Of a DNA stretch of 64,000 nucleotides, positions 52,612 through 60,876 are shown one piece after another. Source of the DNA: Paracoccus benzoatiresistens (GTDB taxonomy: Bacteria; Pseudomonadota; Alphaproteobacteria; Rhodobacterales; Rhodobacteraceae); contig NZ_JAPTYD010000003.1 of NCBI RefSeq assembly GCF_026913015.1, forward strand, positions 124,001 through 188,000. The letters are read 5' to 3'. Positions within the stretch are counted from its first letter, which is position 1. Every line of letters begins with the position of its first letter. The notes under the pieces were generated by a model that searched no databases, had not been told where the DNA came from, and saw only the letters and a list, made by a program, of their open reading frames with translations. Position numbers and translations under genes: made by a program.

Positions 52612-53340
52612 ATGCAAAGCGAACGTCTGCCCGTCATCATCCTGGTCCGCCCGCAGATGGGCGAGAACATCGGCGCCGCCGCCCGCGCCATGCTGAACTT
52701 CGGCCTGACCGAGATGCGGCTGGTCGAACCGCGCGACGGCTGGCCCAACCCGCGCGCCATCGCCATGGCGTCCGGCGCGGCGGGGCAGGTGCTGGACCGC
52801 GCCCGCATCTATCCGACCCTTGCCGAGGCGATGGAAGGCATCGACTTCGCCTTCGCTACCACGGCGCGGGGCCGCGAGCTGTCGAAGCCCGTCCACACCC
52901 CCGCCACGGCGATGGAGATGGCGCGCGCCCACCAAGGCCGCTGCGCGATCATCTTCGGCCCCGAACGCACGGGCCTGGAAAATGACGACGTGGCCCGCGC
53001 CAACGCCATCGTGACCGTGCCCGTCAACCCGGATTTCCCGTCGCTGAACCTGGCGCAGGCCGTGCTGCTGATGGGATACGAATACGGGCGAGAGGTCTTG
53101 CCCGCCGAACCCTCGCCCCACCACGCGCGGCCCGAGGCCATCCAGCCGGCCGACCGGGTCGAGATCGAGAAGCTGGGCGACCACTTCGAGGAAAAGCTGA
53201 CCGAGGCGGGCTTCTTCTTCCCCGAAACGAAGGCTGCCTCCATGCGGCTGAACCTGCGCAACATGTGGTCGCGGCTGGCGCTGACCCGTGGCGACGTGCG
53301 CATCCTGCACGGAATGCTGCGGCAGTTGACCCGGTCCTGA
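52612..53340 (+). CDS. trmJ: SPOUT RNA methyltransferase, TrmJ-like
   Basis: The 242-residue protein belongs to the TrmH/TrmJ group of knotted RNA ribose methyltransferases. It has LVRPQMGENIGAAARAMLNF (motif 1), IFGPERTGLENDDVARAN (motif 2) and PSLNLAQAVLLMGYEYG (motif 3), with a C-terminal helical extension as in TrmJ, which 2'-O-methylates position 32 of tRNAs. The ATG at 52612 is used; the frame extends 12 codons upstream. Confidence 0.9.
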   Translation: MQSERLPVIILVRPQMGENIGAAARAMLNFGLTEMRLVEPRDGWPNPRAIAMASGAAGQVLDRARIYPTLAEAMEGIDFAFATTARGRELSKPVHTPATAMEMARAHQGRCAIIFGPERTGLENDDVARANAIVTVPVNPDFPSLNLAQAVLLMGYEYGREVLPAEPSPHHARPEAIQPADRVEIEKLGDHFEEKLTEAGFFFPETKAASMRLNLRNMWSRLALTRGDVRILHGMLRQLTRS

Positions 53341-53378
53341 CCCCGACCTACCCTCCGCCCGACCTGAAGGAGCAAGCG

Positions 53379-54527
53379 ATGGCCAAGCGCCCCGTTTTCC
53401 AGGAAGTCCTTGACCCGACCGCCAGCAGCCGTCCCGTCACCACGACCGGCATGATCGACGCGGCACCCCGCGGCGCGCGCCGGGCAATCCGCATCTGGCT
53501 GATGGTGCTGTTCGTGATGGTCTTGGCGATGATCGCGCTTGGCGGCGCGACGCGCCTGACCGGATCGGGCCTGTCGATCACCGAATGGGCGCCGGTCACG
53601 GGCACCATCCCGCCCCTGAACGAGGCGGATTGGCAAGCGGAATTCGAGGCCTACAAGCAGATCCCCCAATATGTCGAGGTCAATCCCGACATGGATCTGG
53701 CGGGCTTCAAGGAGATTTACCTGTGGGAATGGTCGCACCGCCTGCTGGGCCGGCTGATCGGCCTTGTCTGGGCGGCGGGCTTTTTCTTCTTCCTGGCGAC
53801 CCGGCGCATCCCGACCGGCTGGACGCCGCGCCTGCTGGGTCTTGGCGCGCTTGGCGGGCTGCAGGGCGCCATCGGCTGGTGGATGGTCAGTTCCGGCCTG
53901 GTCGAGGGGATGACCCGCGTGGCCTCCTATCGCCTGGCGACGCATCTGGGACTGGCTTTCGTGATCCTTGGTCTGATCACCTGGTATGTCCTGCTGCTGG
54001 GCCGCACCGAAGCCGACCTGCTGCGCGCCCGCCGCGCCGGGGAAGCGAAGCTGTTTTCCATGTCCACCGGCCTGATGCACCTTGCCTTCGTGCAGATCCT
54101 GATCGGCGCGCTGGTTGCGGGCATCGACGCGGGCCGCACTTATACCGGCTGGCCCACCATGGGCGGCGAATGGATCCCGTCGCTCATCTGGGACCCTGCG
54201 CTTGGCTGGCGCAACCTGTTCGAGAACCCGGCCCTTGTGCAGTTCGTCCATCGCATGACCGGCTATCTGCTGGCGATCTTTGCCGTGGTCGTCTGGCTGC
54301 GCGCCCGCCGCTCGCCCCATTCGGTGACGCGCGGGGCCTTCACGGCCATGATCGCGGCGGTGGCGGTCCAGGTGGGCCTGGGCATCATGAACGTGATCCA
54401 CGCCTCGCCCTTGCCGCTGGCATTGGCGCATCAGCTGGGTGCGGTCGCGCTGTTTTCGCTGATCATCCGGGCGCGGCACCACGCGCGCTACCCGCATGAA
54501 ACTTCGGTCAGGGGGACCATCCGATGA
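53379..54527 (+). CDS. ctaA: Heme A synthase
   Basis: CtaA oxidises heme O to heme A for aa3-type cytochrome oxidase. The 382-residue membrane protein has eight predicted helices and four histidines that bind heme: WEWSHRLLGR, LATHLGLAF, QFVHRMTGYL and ALAHQLGAVAL. GGATRLTGSGLSITEW is the family opening. Typical of the alphaproteobacterial type 2 form. It overlaps the carboxypeptidase gene by four bases and shares an operon with trmJ (38-base gap). Confidence 0.96.
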   Translation: MAKRPVFQEVLDPTASSRPVTTTGMIDAAPRGARRAIRIWLMVLFVMVLAMIALGGATRLTGSGLSITEWAPVTGTIPPLNEADWQAEFEAYKQIPQYVEVNPDMDLAGFKEIYLWEWSHRLLGRLIGLVWAAGFFFFLATRRIPTGWTPRLLGLGALGGLQGAIGWWMVSSGLVEGMTRVASYRLATHLGLAFVILGLITWYVLLLGRTEADLLRARRAGEAKLFSMSTGLMHLAFVQILIGALVAGIDAGRTYTGWPTMGGEWIPSLIWDPALGWRNLFENPALVQFVHRMTGYLLAIFAVVVWLRARRSPHSVTRGAFTAMIAAVAVQVGLGIMNVIHASPLPLALAHQLGAVALFSLIIRARHHARYPHETSVRGTIR

Positions 54528-55996
54528 CGGCCATCAACGACCTGCTTGCCTTTCAGCGCCAGACCGAGGCGCTGTCCTCGGTCGCCGAACGCCTTGGCTG
54601 GGACCAGGAAACGGTCATGCCGCGCGGCGCGGTGGAACAGCGGGCCGAGGAGATGGCCGCGATGGAGGCCGTGCTGCACGAACGCCGCACCGACCCCCGC
54701 ATCGGCGAATGGCTGGAGGTCGCCGAACCCGAGTCCGAGGCGGACACCCGCGCCGTCGAACTGATCGCCCGCGACTTCAACCGGGCCAGCCGCATCCCCG
54801 CGCGGCTGGCGCAGGAACTGGCGCGCGTGACATCGCTGGCGCAGGGCATCTGGGCCGAGGCGCGCGCCAACGACGCGCCCGAGGATTTCCTGCCGACGCT
54901 GGACCAGGTCCTGATGCTGAAGCGCGAGGAAGCGTCCGCGATCGCCAATGGCGGCGATCTTTATGACACGCTGCTGGACGACTATGAGCAGGGCATGACG
55001 GGGGCCGAGATATCGGCCCTGTTCGCAGCCATGCGCCCACGCCTTGTCGCCCTGCGCGAGGCTGTGCTTGGGGCCGACGGCCAGCCGCAGCCGCTGGCGG
55101 GCCATTTCCCGCAGGAAACCCAGATCCGGCTGGCGCGCATCTGCGCGACCGCCTTCGGCTATGACTGGGCGCGGGGACGAATGGACATCGCCGTCCACCC
55201 CTTCAGCAGCGGGCGCTGGCAAGACAGCCGCATCACCACGCGCGTGGTCGAGACCGACCCCTTCAACTGTGTCTACTCGACCATCCACGAGGTTGGTCAT
55301 TCCAGCTATGAACTGGGCATCGACCCGGATTATGCCTTCACACCCCTGGGCCGGGGGGTCTCGATGGGCATCCATGAAAGCCAGAGCCGCATCTATGAAA
55401 ACCAAATGGGGCGGGGGCGGGCGTTTGCCGGATGGCTGTTCAAGCGCATGTCGGATGCCTTCGACGGGCTGAACATCACCGATCCCGACGCCTTCTATGC
55501 GACCGTGAACCGCGTCACCCCCGGCTTCATCCGGACCGAGGCCGACGAGGTGCAGTACAACCTGCACATCATGATGCGCTTCGACCTGGAGCGCGACCTG
55601 ATCGCCGGGCGGCTGACCGTCGAGGATCTGGTCGAGGCCTGGAACGCCCGCTTCCAGCGCGACTTCGGCGTGGTCGTGGACCGTCCCGCCAACGGCGTGC
55701 TGCAGGACGTGCATTGGGCCGTGGGCCTGTTCGGCTATTTCCCGACCTATACGCTTGGCAACGTCTATGCGGGCTGCCTGGATCAGGCGATGCGCGCGGC
55801 CGTGCCGGGTCTGGACGCCTCGCTTGCCGAAGGCGATGCCGCGCCCGGCGTCGAATGGCTGCGGGAAAACCTGCAACGCCACGGCGGGCTGAAGCGCCCG
55901 CGCGCCCTGATCGAGGACGCGACGGGTCTGGACGTCTCTCCCGAGCCGCTGCTGGCCTATCTGGAACAGAAGTTCGCCGGGATCTACGACCTGTGA
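54524..55996 (+). CDS. Metallocarboxypeptidase, peptidase family M32
   Basis: The 490-residue enzyme has the zinc-binding HEVGH at 255-259 (STIHEVGHSSYELG) with a third ligand expected in the HESQSR region (GIHESQSRIYENQMGRG), matching thermostable carboxypeptidase 1. M32 enzymes trim C-terminal residues and work in the cytoplasm. It is coupled to ctaA and ended by the terminator at 56001. Confidence 0.94.
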   Translation: MTAINDLLAFQRQTEALSSVAERLGWDQETVMPRGAVEQRAEEMAAMEAVLHERRTDPRIGEWLEVAEPESEADTRAVELIARDFNRASRIPARLAQELARVTSLAQGIWAEARANDAPEDFLPTLDQVLMLKREEASAIANGGDLYDTLLDDYEQGMTGAEISALFAAMRPRLVALREAVLGADGQPQPLAGHFPQETQIRLARICATAFGYDWARGRMDIAVHPFSSGRWQDSRITTRVVETDPFNCVYSTIHEVGHSSYELGIDPDYAFTPLGRGVSMGIHESQSRIYENQMGRGRAFAGWLFKRMSDAFDGLNITDPDAFYATVNRVTPGFIRTEADEVQYNLHIMMRFDLERDLIAGRLTVEDLVEAWNARFQRDFGVVVDRPANGVLQDVHWAVGLFGYFPTYTLGNVYAGCLDQAMRAAVPGLDASLAEGDAAPGVEWLRENLQRHGGLKRPRALIEDATGLDVSPEPLLAYLEQKFAGIYDL

Positions 55997-56000
55997 CGAC

Positions 56001-56027
56001 AAAGGCCGGGCGCAGTGCCCGGCCTTT
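56001..56027. terminator. Bidirectional terminator between carboxypeptidase and ureide genes
   Basis: AAAGGCCGGGC-N5-GCCCGGCCTTT, a perfect 11-bp stem with A and T ends, lies between the two convergent stop codons. Confidence 0.9.
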
Positions 56028-56030
56028 CGC

Positions 56031-56906
56031 TTACCGGTTGGCCCACAAGGGCGCGTGGCGGTTCACGTCCTTGTAGAGCAGATAGCGGAACGGCCCCGGC
56101 CCGCCCGCATAGCAGGCCTGCGGGCAGAAGGCGCGCAGCCACATGTAGTCGCCGGGTCCGACCTCGACCCAGTCCCGGTTCAGGCGGTAGACGGCCTTGC
56201 CCTCCAGCACGAAGAGCCCGTGCTCCATCACGTGGGTCTCGGCGAAGGGGATCGAACCGCCCGGCTTGAAGGTCACCACGGTGATGTGCATGTCGTGGCG
56301 CAGGTCGGCCGGGTCCATGAAGCGCGTGGTGCCCCAGGCCCCGTCGGTGTCGGGCATCATGGACGGGGCGATGTCCTGTTCCTGCGCGACGATCGGGTTG
56401 GGGCGGGCCAGCCCTTCGACCGGCTGCCAGCGCTTGCGCCACCAGTGGAACCCGGTGTTGCCGGGCGCGGCGTTGCTGACCGACCAGGCCGTGCCGGGGG
56501 GCACATAGGCAAAGCCGCCGGGGGCCAGCCGGTGTTCGGTGCCGTCGATGGTCACGGACAGCTCGCCCCCCGTGACGAACAGGGCGTGCTGGATTTCGGG
56601 ATCGTCGTCGGGATTGTCCGAGCCGCCGTTCTCGGCCAGTTCGACGATGTACTGGCTGAAGGTCTCGGCAAAGCCGGACAGGGGGCGCGCGATCATCCAC
56701 ATCCGCATGCCGGTCCAGCCGGGCAGGTAGGAGGTGACGATGTCGCGCATCACGCTGCGGGGAATGACCGCATAGGCCTCGGTGAAGACGGCCGTGTCGG
56801 TGGTCAGGCCGGTCTGCGGCGGCAGGCCCGCCACAGGACCGGCATAGGGCGCAAGCTGCGGCTCGGGACGGCGGGTTTCGGCGATGTCGTGGGACATGTC
56901 GGTCAT
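56031..56906 (-). CDS. allE: (S)-ureidoglycine aminohydrolase, bicupin
   Basis: The enzyme hydrolyses ureidoglycine to ureidoglycolate and ammonia in allantoin catabolism. The 291-residue protein has two cupin domains; the C-terminal one carries the metal-binding residues in ETHVMEHGLFVLEGKAVYRL and DYMWLRAFCPQACYAGG. The N-terminal domain has IQHALFVTGGELSVTIDG. It overlaps the fusion gene upstream by four bases. The family, length and neighbour all support the call. Confidence 0.93.
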   Translation of the reverse strand: MTDMSHDIAETRRPEPQLAPYAGPVAGLPPQTGLTTDTAVFTEAYAVIPRSVMRDIVTSYLPGWTGMRMWMIARPLSGFAETFSQYIVELAENGGSDNPDDDPEIQHALFVTGGELSVTIDGTEHRLAPGGFAYVPPGTAWSVSNAAPGNTGFHWWRKRWQPVEGLARPNPIVAQEQDIAPSMMPDTDGAWGTTRFMDPADLRHDMHITVVTFKPGGSIPFAETHVMEHGLFVLEGKAVYRLNRDWVEVGPGDYMWLRAFCPQACYAGGPGPFRYLLYKDVNRHAPLWANR

Positions 56907-58309
56907 TTCAGGGCCTCTTTCAGGCGGAGTTCGCCGATGCGCATCACCTGGCGTTCGGCCTCGGCGCGCTCGGTCGCGGTGTCGTTGTCGACGCGGGCCT
57001 GCATGGCGCGCATGATGCCGGGCTTGTCGTGGTCGCGCACGGCGATGATGAAGGGAAAGCCGTGCTTGGCGACATAGGCGTCGTTCAGGCGGGTGAAGGT
57101 CGCGCGTTCCTCGTCCGTCAGGCTGTCGAGGCCCGCGCTGGCCTGTTCGGCGGTGCTGTCCGCCGTCAGGCGCTTGGCCTGCGCCAGCTTGCCCGCCAGA
57201 TCCGGGTGCGCGTTCAGCACGCCCAGCCGTTCCTCGTCCGACGAGGCGCGGAAGACCTGCGCCATGCGCGCCGCAAGACCGGTGGGACTGTCATGGACCG
57301 CGCCCATTTCCCCGTCCCAGACCCGCTCGGCGATAAAGGGCGAATGTTCGTAGATGCTGCCGAAGGCCTGCACGAAGGCATCGCGGTCCATCTGCGAGGG
57401 AAGCTGCCGGGGCTGGAAGGGATGCGTTTCCGCCCAGTGCCGCGCGATGTCCAGGCGGCTTGCGAACCAGACGCCCTCATGCTGGCGGCAGTGATCGAGG
57501 AACCGCTGGATCGCCATCGCACGGCCTGGACGCCCGGCAAGGCGACAATGCAGGCCGACCGACATCATCTTGGGCGCGCCCGCCTGGCCCTCGGCATACA
57601 GCACATCGAAGCTGTCGCGCAGATAGTCGAAGAAGTCCGTCCCCGTGCCGAAGCCCTGCCCGGACGAGAACCGCATGTCGTTGGCGTCCATGGTATAGGG
57701 CACCATCAGCTGCGGCTTGCCGTCGTGCACATGCCAATAGGGCAGGTCGTCGGCAATCGTGTCGGCGAGGTATTCGAAGCCGCCTTCCTCGCAGCCAAGC
57801 GCGACCGTGTTCATCGAGCAGCGGCCCTGGTAGAAGCCGCGCGGGCGTTCGCCGGTGACGCGGGTGTGCAGCTCGACCGCCTGGGCGATATGCTCGGCCT
57901 CGACCTCGCGCGGGATGTCGCGGTAGTCGATCCATTTCAGCCCGTGGGTCGCGATTTCCCACCCCGCCGCCTTCATCGCGGCGACCTGTTCGGGGCTGCG
58001 CTCCAGGGCGGTGGCGACGCCGTAGACGGTTACGGGGATGTCGCGCAGCATCCGGTGCAGGCGCCAGAAGCCCGACCGCGCGCCATAGTCATAGATCGAT
58101 TCCATGTTCCAGTGGCGCTTGCCGACCCAAGGCTGGGCGCCGATGATCTCGGACAGGAAGGCCTCGGAGGCGGCGTCGCCATGTTCGATGCTGTTCTCGC
58201 CGCCTTCCTCGTAGTTGAGGACGATCTGGACCGCGATCTTCGCGCCACCCGGCCATTTGGGATCGGGGGTGGTTTCGCCATATCCTCGCAAGTCGCGGCT
58301 GTAGCGCAT
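56903..58309 (-). CDS. puuE: Allantoinase (PuuE)-OHCU decarboxylase (UraD) fusion
   Basis: The 468-residue protein joins two steps of uric acid breakdown. Residues about 1-300 are PuuE, a polysaccharide-deacetylase-like allantoinase (YSRDLRGYG, VLNYEEGGENS, DYGARSGFWRLHR, HGLKWIDY, MSVGLHCRLAGRP). Residues about 320-468 are UraD, which decarboxylates OHCU to (S)-allantoin: GSIYEHSPFIAERVW, NAHPDLAGKLA, DSTAEQASAGLDSL and NDAYVAKHGFPFIIAVR. The start at 58309 has AAAGGA upstream; an open frame of 10 more codons precedes it. It leads the pair with allE. Confidence 0.94.
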   Translation of the reverse strand: MRYSRDLRGYGETTPDPKWPGGAKIAVQIVLNYEEGGENSIEHGDAASEAFLSEIIGAQPWVGKRHWNMESIYDYGARSGFWRLHRMLRDIPVTVYGVATALERSPEQVAAMKAAGWEIATHGLKWIDYRDIPREVEAEHIAQAVELHTRVTGERPRGFYQGRCSMNTVALGCEEGGFEYLADTIADDLPYWHVHDGKPQLMVPYTMDANDMRFSSGQGFGTGTDFFDYLRDSFDVLYAEGQAGAPKMMSVGLHCRLAGRPGRAMAIQRFLDHCRQHEGVWFASRLDIARHWAETHPFQPRQLPSQMDRDAFVQAFGSIYEHSPFIAERVWDGEMGAVHDSPTGLAARMAQVFRASSDEERLGVLNAHPDLAGKLAQAKRLTADSTAEQASAGLDSLTDEERATFTRLNDAYVAKHGFPFIIAVRDHDKPGIMRAMQARVDNDTATERAEAERQVMRIGELRLKEALK

Positions 58310-58535
58310 CGGACGTCCTTTCTGTGGCAGCATGGACACAGCAAACCGCGTGCGAGCCTGCGCGGCAAGCGTTCGGCGGCAGAATTCTGTATCAACGAAT
58401 CGGAAAAGATCGTTTCCGGTTTCAATCCATCATTGAAAGACTTGCGGATTTGGCCCGATTGTCCGGTCAAGCGCAAATTCTAGGCTGTGACGCAAGCGAG
58501 GCCGCGTGTCAGACGGCCACCAACAGGGAGCAATC
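58310..58535. promoter_or_regulatory. Divergent promoter region of puuE-uraD and the purine permease
   Basis: This 226-base gap separates two ureide/purine genes transcribed outwards and is the only intergenic space for both promoters. The AT-rich portion is at about 58380-58460 (GAATTCTGTATC, GAATCGGAAAAGATCG). I see no certain -35/-10 pair or strong palindrome. Confidence 0.45.
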
Positions 58536-59837
58536 ATGGATCGCTACTTCAAGCTATCCCAGCATGGCAGCACGGTCAGGACCGAGGTGATCGCAGGCAT
58601 CACCACCTTTCTGACGATGGCCTACATCATCTTCGTCAACCCCGACATCCTGTCCACGACGGGGATGGACCGCAACGCCGTCTTCGTGGCGACCTGCCTG
58701 GCCGCCGCCATCGGATCGGCGGTGATGGGGCTTTGGGCCAACTGGCCCATCGGCATGGCGCCCGGCATGGGGCTGAACGCCTTCTTTGCCTTCACGGTGG
58801 TCGGCGCCATGGGCTTCACCTGGCAGCAGGCGCTTGGCGCGGTCTTCATCAGCGGCATCATCTTCCTGGTCCTGTCCGTGACGGGCATCCGCCGCTGGCT
58901 TGTGGCCGGGATCCCCATGTCGATGCGCAGCGGCGTGGCGGCTGGGATCGGGATGTTCCTGGGCATCATCGCGCTGCAATCCTCGGGGATCGTGGTGAAC
59001 AGCGATGCGACGCTGGTGGGCCTGGGCGACCTGACGGCGCCGGGCACGCTGCTGACGATCGCGGGCTTCTTCATCATCGTGGCGCTTGACGCCTTGCGGG
59101 TGACGGGCTCGATCCTGATCGGCATCCTGATCATCACGGTCGCCGCGATCCTGCTGGGCGTCACCGAGTTCGGCGGCATCCTGTCCATGCCGCCGTCCGT
59201 CGCGCCGACGCTGCTGCAACTGGATGTGATGGGTGCGCTTGGCATCGGCATCTTCCAGGTGATCCTGGTGATGGTCCTGGTCGAGGTCTTCGACGCCACC
59301 GGCACGCTGATCGGCGTCGCCAAGCGCGCGGGCCTGCTGAAGGAAGGGCCGGCCCATACCAATCCCGGCCTGTCGCGCGCGCTGATGGCGGATTCGACCG
59401 CGATCACCTTGGGCTCGATGCTGGGGACGTCTTCCACGACCGCCTATGTCGAAAGCGCCTCGGGCGTGCAGGCGGGCGGGCGGACGGGCCTGACCGCGCT
59501 TGTGGTCGCCGTTCTGTTCCTGCTGGCGATGTTCTTCGCGCCGCTGGCCGGCTCGGTTCCCGCCTATGCGACCGCGCCCGCGCTGCTTTATGTCGCCACC
59601 CTGATGGTGCGCGAGCTGTCCGAGATCGAATGGGAGGACGTGACCGAGGCCGCCCCCGCGGTCCTGACCGCGCTGGTCATGCCCTTCACCTACTCCATCG
59701 CCAACGGCCTTGCCTTCGGCTTTGTCAGCTACGCGATCATCAAGCTGCTGACCGGCAGGGCGAGAGAGGTCCACGCCGCGACCTGGACCGTGGCCGCGCT
59801 GTTCGTGATCAAGTTCGCCTTCTTCGGCGGCCACTGA
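58536..59837 (+). CDS. NCS2-family purine permease, AzgA/PbuG-like
   Basis: The 433-residue protein has about 12-14 membrane helices. It shows the AzgA-type markers EVIAGITTFLTMAYIIFVNP, GMAPGMGLNAFFAFTVVG and DSTAITLGSMLGTSSTTAYV. This subgroup takes up adenine, hypoxanthine and guanine by proton symport; the exact substrate here is inferred from its pairing with the ureide genes. AGGGAG precedes the ATG at 58536. Confidence 0.92.
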   Translation: MDRYFKLSQHGSTVRTEVIAGITTFLTMAYIIFVNPDILSTTGMDRNAVFVATCLAAAIGSAVMGLWANWPIGMAPGMGLNAFFAFTVVGAMGFTWQQALGAVFISGIIFLVLSVTGIRRWLVAGIPMSMRSGVAAGIGMFLGIIALQSSGIVVNSDATLVGLGDLTAPGTLLTIAGFFIIVALDALRVTGSILIGILIITVAAILLGVTEFGGILSMPPSVAPTLLQLDVMGALGIGIFQVILVMVLVEVFDATGTLIGVAKRAGLLKEGPAHTNPGLSRALMADSTAITLGSMLGTSSTTAYVESASGVQAGGRTGLTALVVAVLFLLAMFFAPLAGSVPAYATAPALLYVATLMVRELSEIEWEDVTEAAPAVLTALVMPFTYSIANGLAFGFVSYAIIKLLTGRAREVHAATWTVAALFVIKFAFFGGH

Positions 59838-59860
59838 TCCCGCGCGAAACGGGAATGGCA

Positions 59861-59886
59861 GGGCTCCGCGAGCGATCGCGGAGCCC
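59861..59886. terminator. Bidirectional terminator between the permease and bhcR
   Basis: GGGCTCCGCGA-N4-TCGCGGAGCCC is a perfect 11-bp stem between two convergent genes, with TTGG after it rather than a long T-run. Confidence 0.8.
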
Positions 59887-59891
59887 TTGGC

Positions 59892-60692
59892 CTATCCGCC
59901 CATGGCCTGGCTCAGTTCCGCCGCGGCAGCCGCGACCACGGCCCCAAGCGTCTTGACATGCTCGTGGCCGATGCGGTGGGTGGGGCCGCTGACGCTGACG
60001 CCTGCAATCGCCTCTCCGCTCAGGTCGAAGACCGGGGCTGCGATGCAGCGCATTCCCCGGGTCCGTTCCTCATCGTCGAAGGAAAAGCCGCGAGAGCGGA
60101 TGCGGCTCATCTCCTGCGTCAGGGCCTCGGGCGTGGTCAGCGTCCTGTCGGTGAAACGCGCCAGCCCGGCGCCGTCCAGATAGGCGTGCAGGATCTCGGC
60201 CCGGCCAAAGGCCAGCAGGGCCTTGCCGATGCCCGAGGCATGCAGCGGGGACCGCGTGCCCGGCGGAAAGAAGGCGCGGATCGTCTCGTGCGTCTCGGCC
60301 TGGCTGACAAACAGCACCGCGTCCCCGTTGAGGATCCCCAGGTTCGCGGTCTCGCCCGTATGCTCCATCAGGGCGCGCAGGATCGGACGGGCGCGTTCGA
60401 CGATCCCCGACCGGCGCATGAAGGCCGACCCCAGCCGGAAGGTCGCGGGGCCGATGTTCCAGGCCTGCGTGGCCGGATCGCTTTCCACCATGCCGCGCGC
60501 GGCCAGCGAATGCAGCAGGCGGTGGACGGTCGATGGCGACTGCTCCATCCGCTCGGCCACCTCCGACAGCGTCAGGCCGGGATGGGCGGCCAGCAGGTCC
60601 AGCATGTCCAGCGCGCGGTCCAGCACCTGCACGGTGCCGGTGCTGTCCTTGGCGCTGCGGGGACGGCCCCGACGTCGGATGGGTTCGGACAT
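59892..60692 (-). CDS. bhcR: IclR-family regulator of the beta-hydroxyaspartate cycle
   Basis: The 266-residue protein has an N-terminal basic tail (RRRGRPRSAKD), an IclR winged helix with TLSEVAERMEQSPSTVHRLL (about 41-60), and a C-terminal GAF-like ligand domain (RSPLHASGIGKALLAF, RGMRCIAAPVFD, GVSVSGPTHRIG). In P. denitrificans the same gene in the same place activates bhcABCD and responds to glyoxylate. It is divergent from bhcA across a 184-base region holding an IclR box. Confidence 0.93.
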   Translation of the reverse strand: MSEPIRRRGRPRSAKDSTGTVQVLDRALDMLDLLAAHPGLTLSEVAERMEQSPSTVHRLLHSLAARGMVESDPATQAWNIGPATFRLGSAFMRRSGIVERARPILRALMEHTGETANLGILNGDAVLFVSQAETHETIRAFFPPGTRSPLHASGIGKALLAFGRAEILHAYLDGAGLARFTDRTLTTPEALTQEMSRIRSRGFSFDDEERTRGMRCIAAPVFDLSGEAIAGVSVSGPTHRIGHEHVKTLGAVVAAAAAELSQAMGG

Positions 60693-60802
60693 TTTCGCCC
60701 TTTTCTAAAGAATACATTTTCGGAACGGCGATAATCGGAAACCCGGCCTGAAAAAAGCCAAGTTGCTGATGATCAACTTCATTTCGGCTTTTAGCGCGAA
60801 AA

Positions 60803-60817
60803 TGGAAATGTTTTCCA
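60803..60817. promoter_or_regulatory. IclR-type operator in the bhcR-bhcA promoter region
   Basis: TGGAAATGTTTTCCA is a near-perfect palindrome and matches the IclR consensus TGGAAATNATTTCCA at all but one defined position. It ends six bases upstream of the predicted -35 box of bhcA, where an activator would sit. A weaker half-like site, GAATACATTTTC, is at about 60709-60720 near bhcR and could serve autoregulation. Confidence 0.8.
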
Positions 60818-60823
60818 GAAAAA

Positions 60824-60852
60824 TTGTGACATCTGGCGGCGGGGCGTATCAT
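60824..60852 (+). promoter_or_regulatory. Predicted promoter of bhcABC
   Basis: TTGTGA (60824-60829), 17 bases, TATCAT (60847-60852). The -35 box is weak, the -10 box is good, as expected for an activator-dependent promoter. GAGGAGG follows seven to eight bases before the bhcA ATG. Confidence 0.65.
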
Positions 60853-60876
60853 GGGCCTATCAGAGGAGGAAGAACC

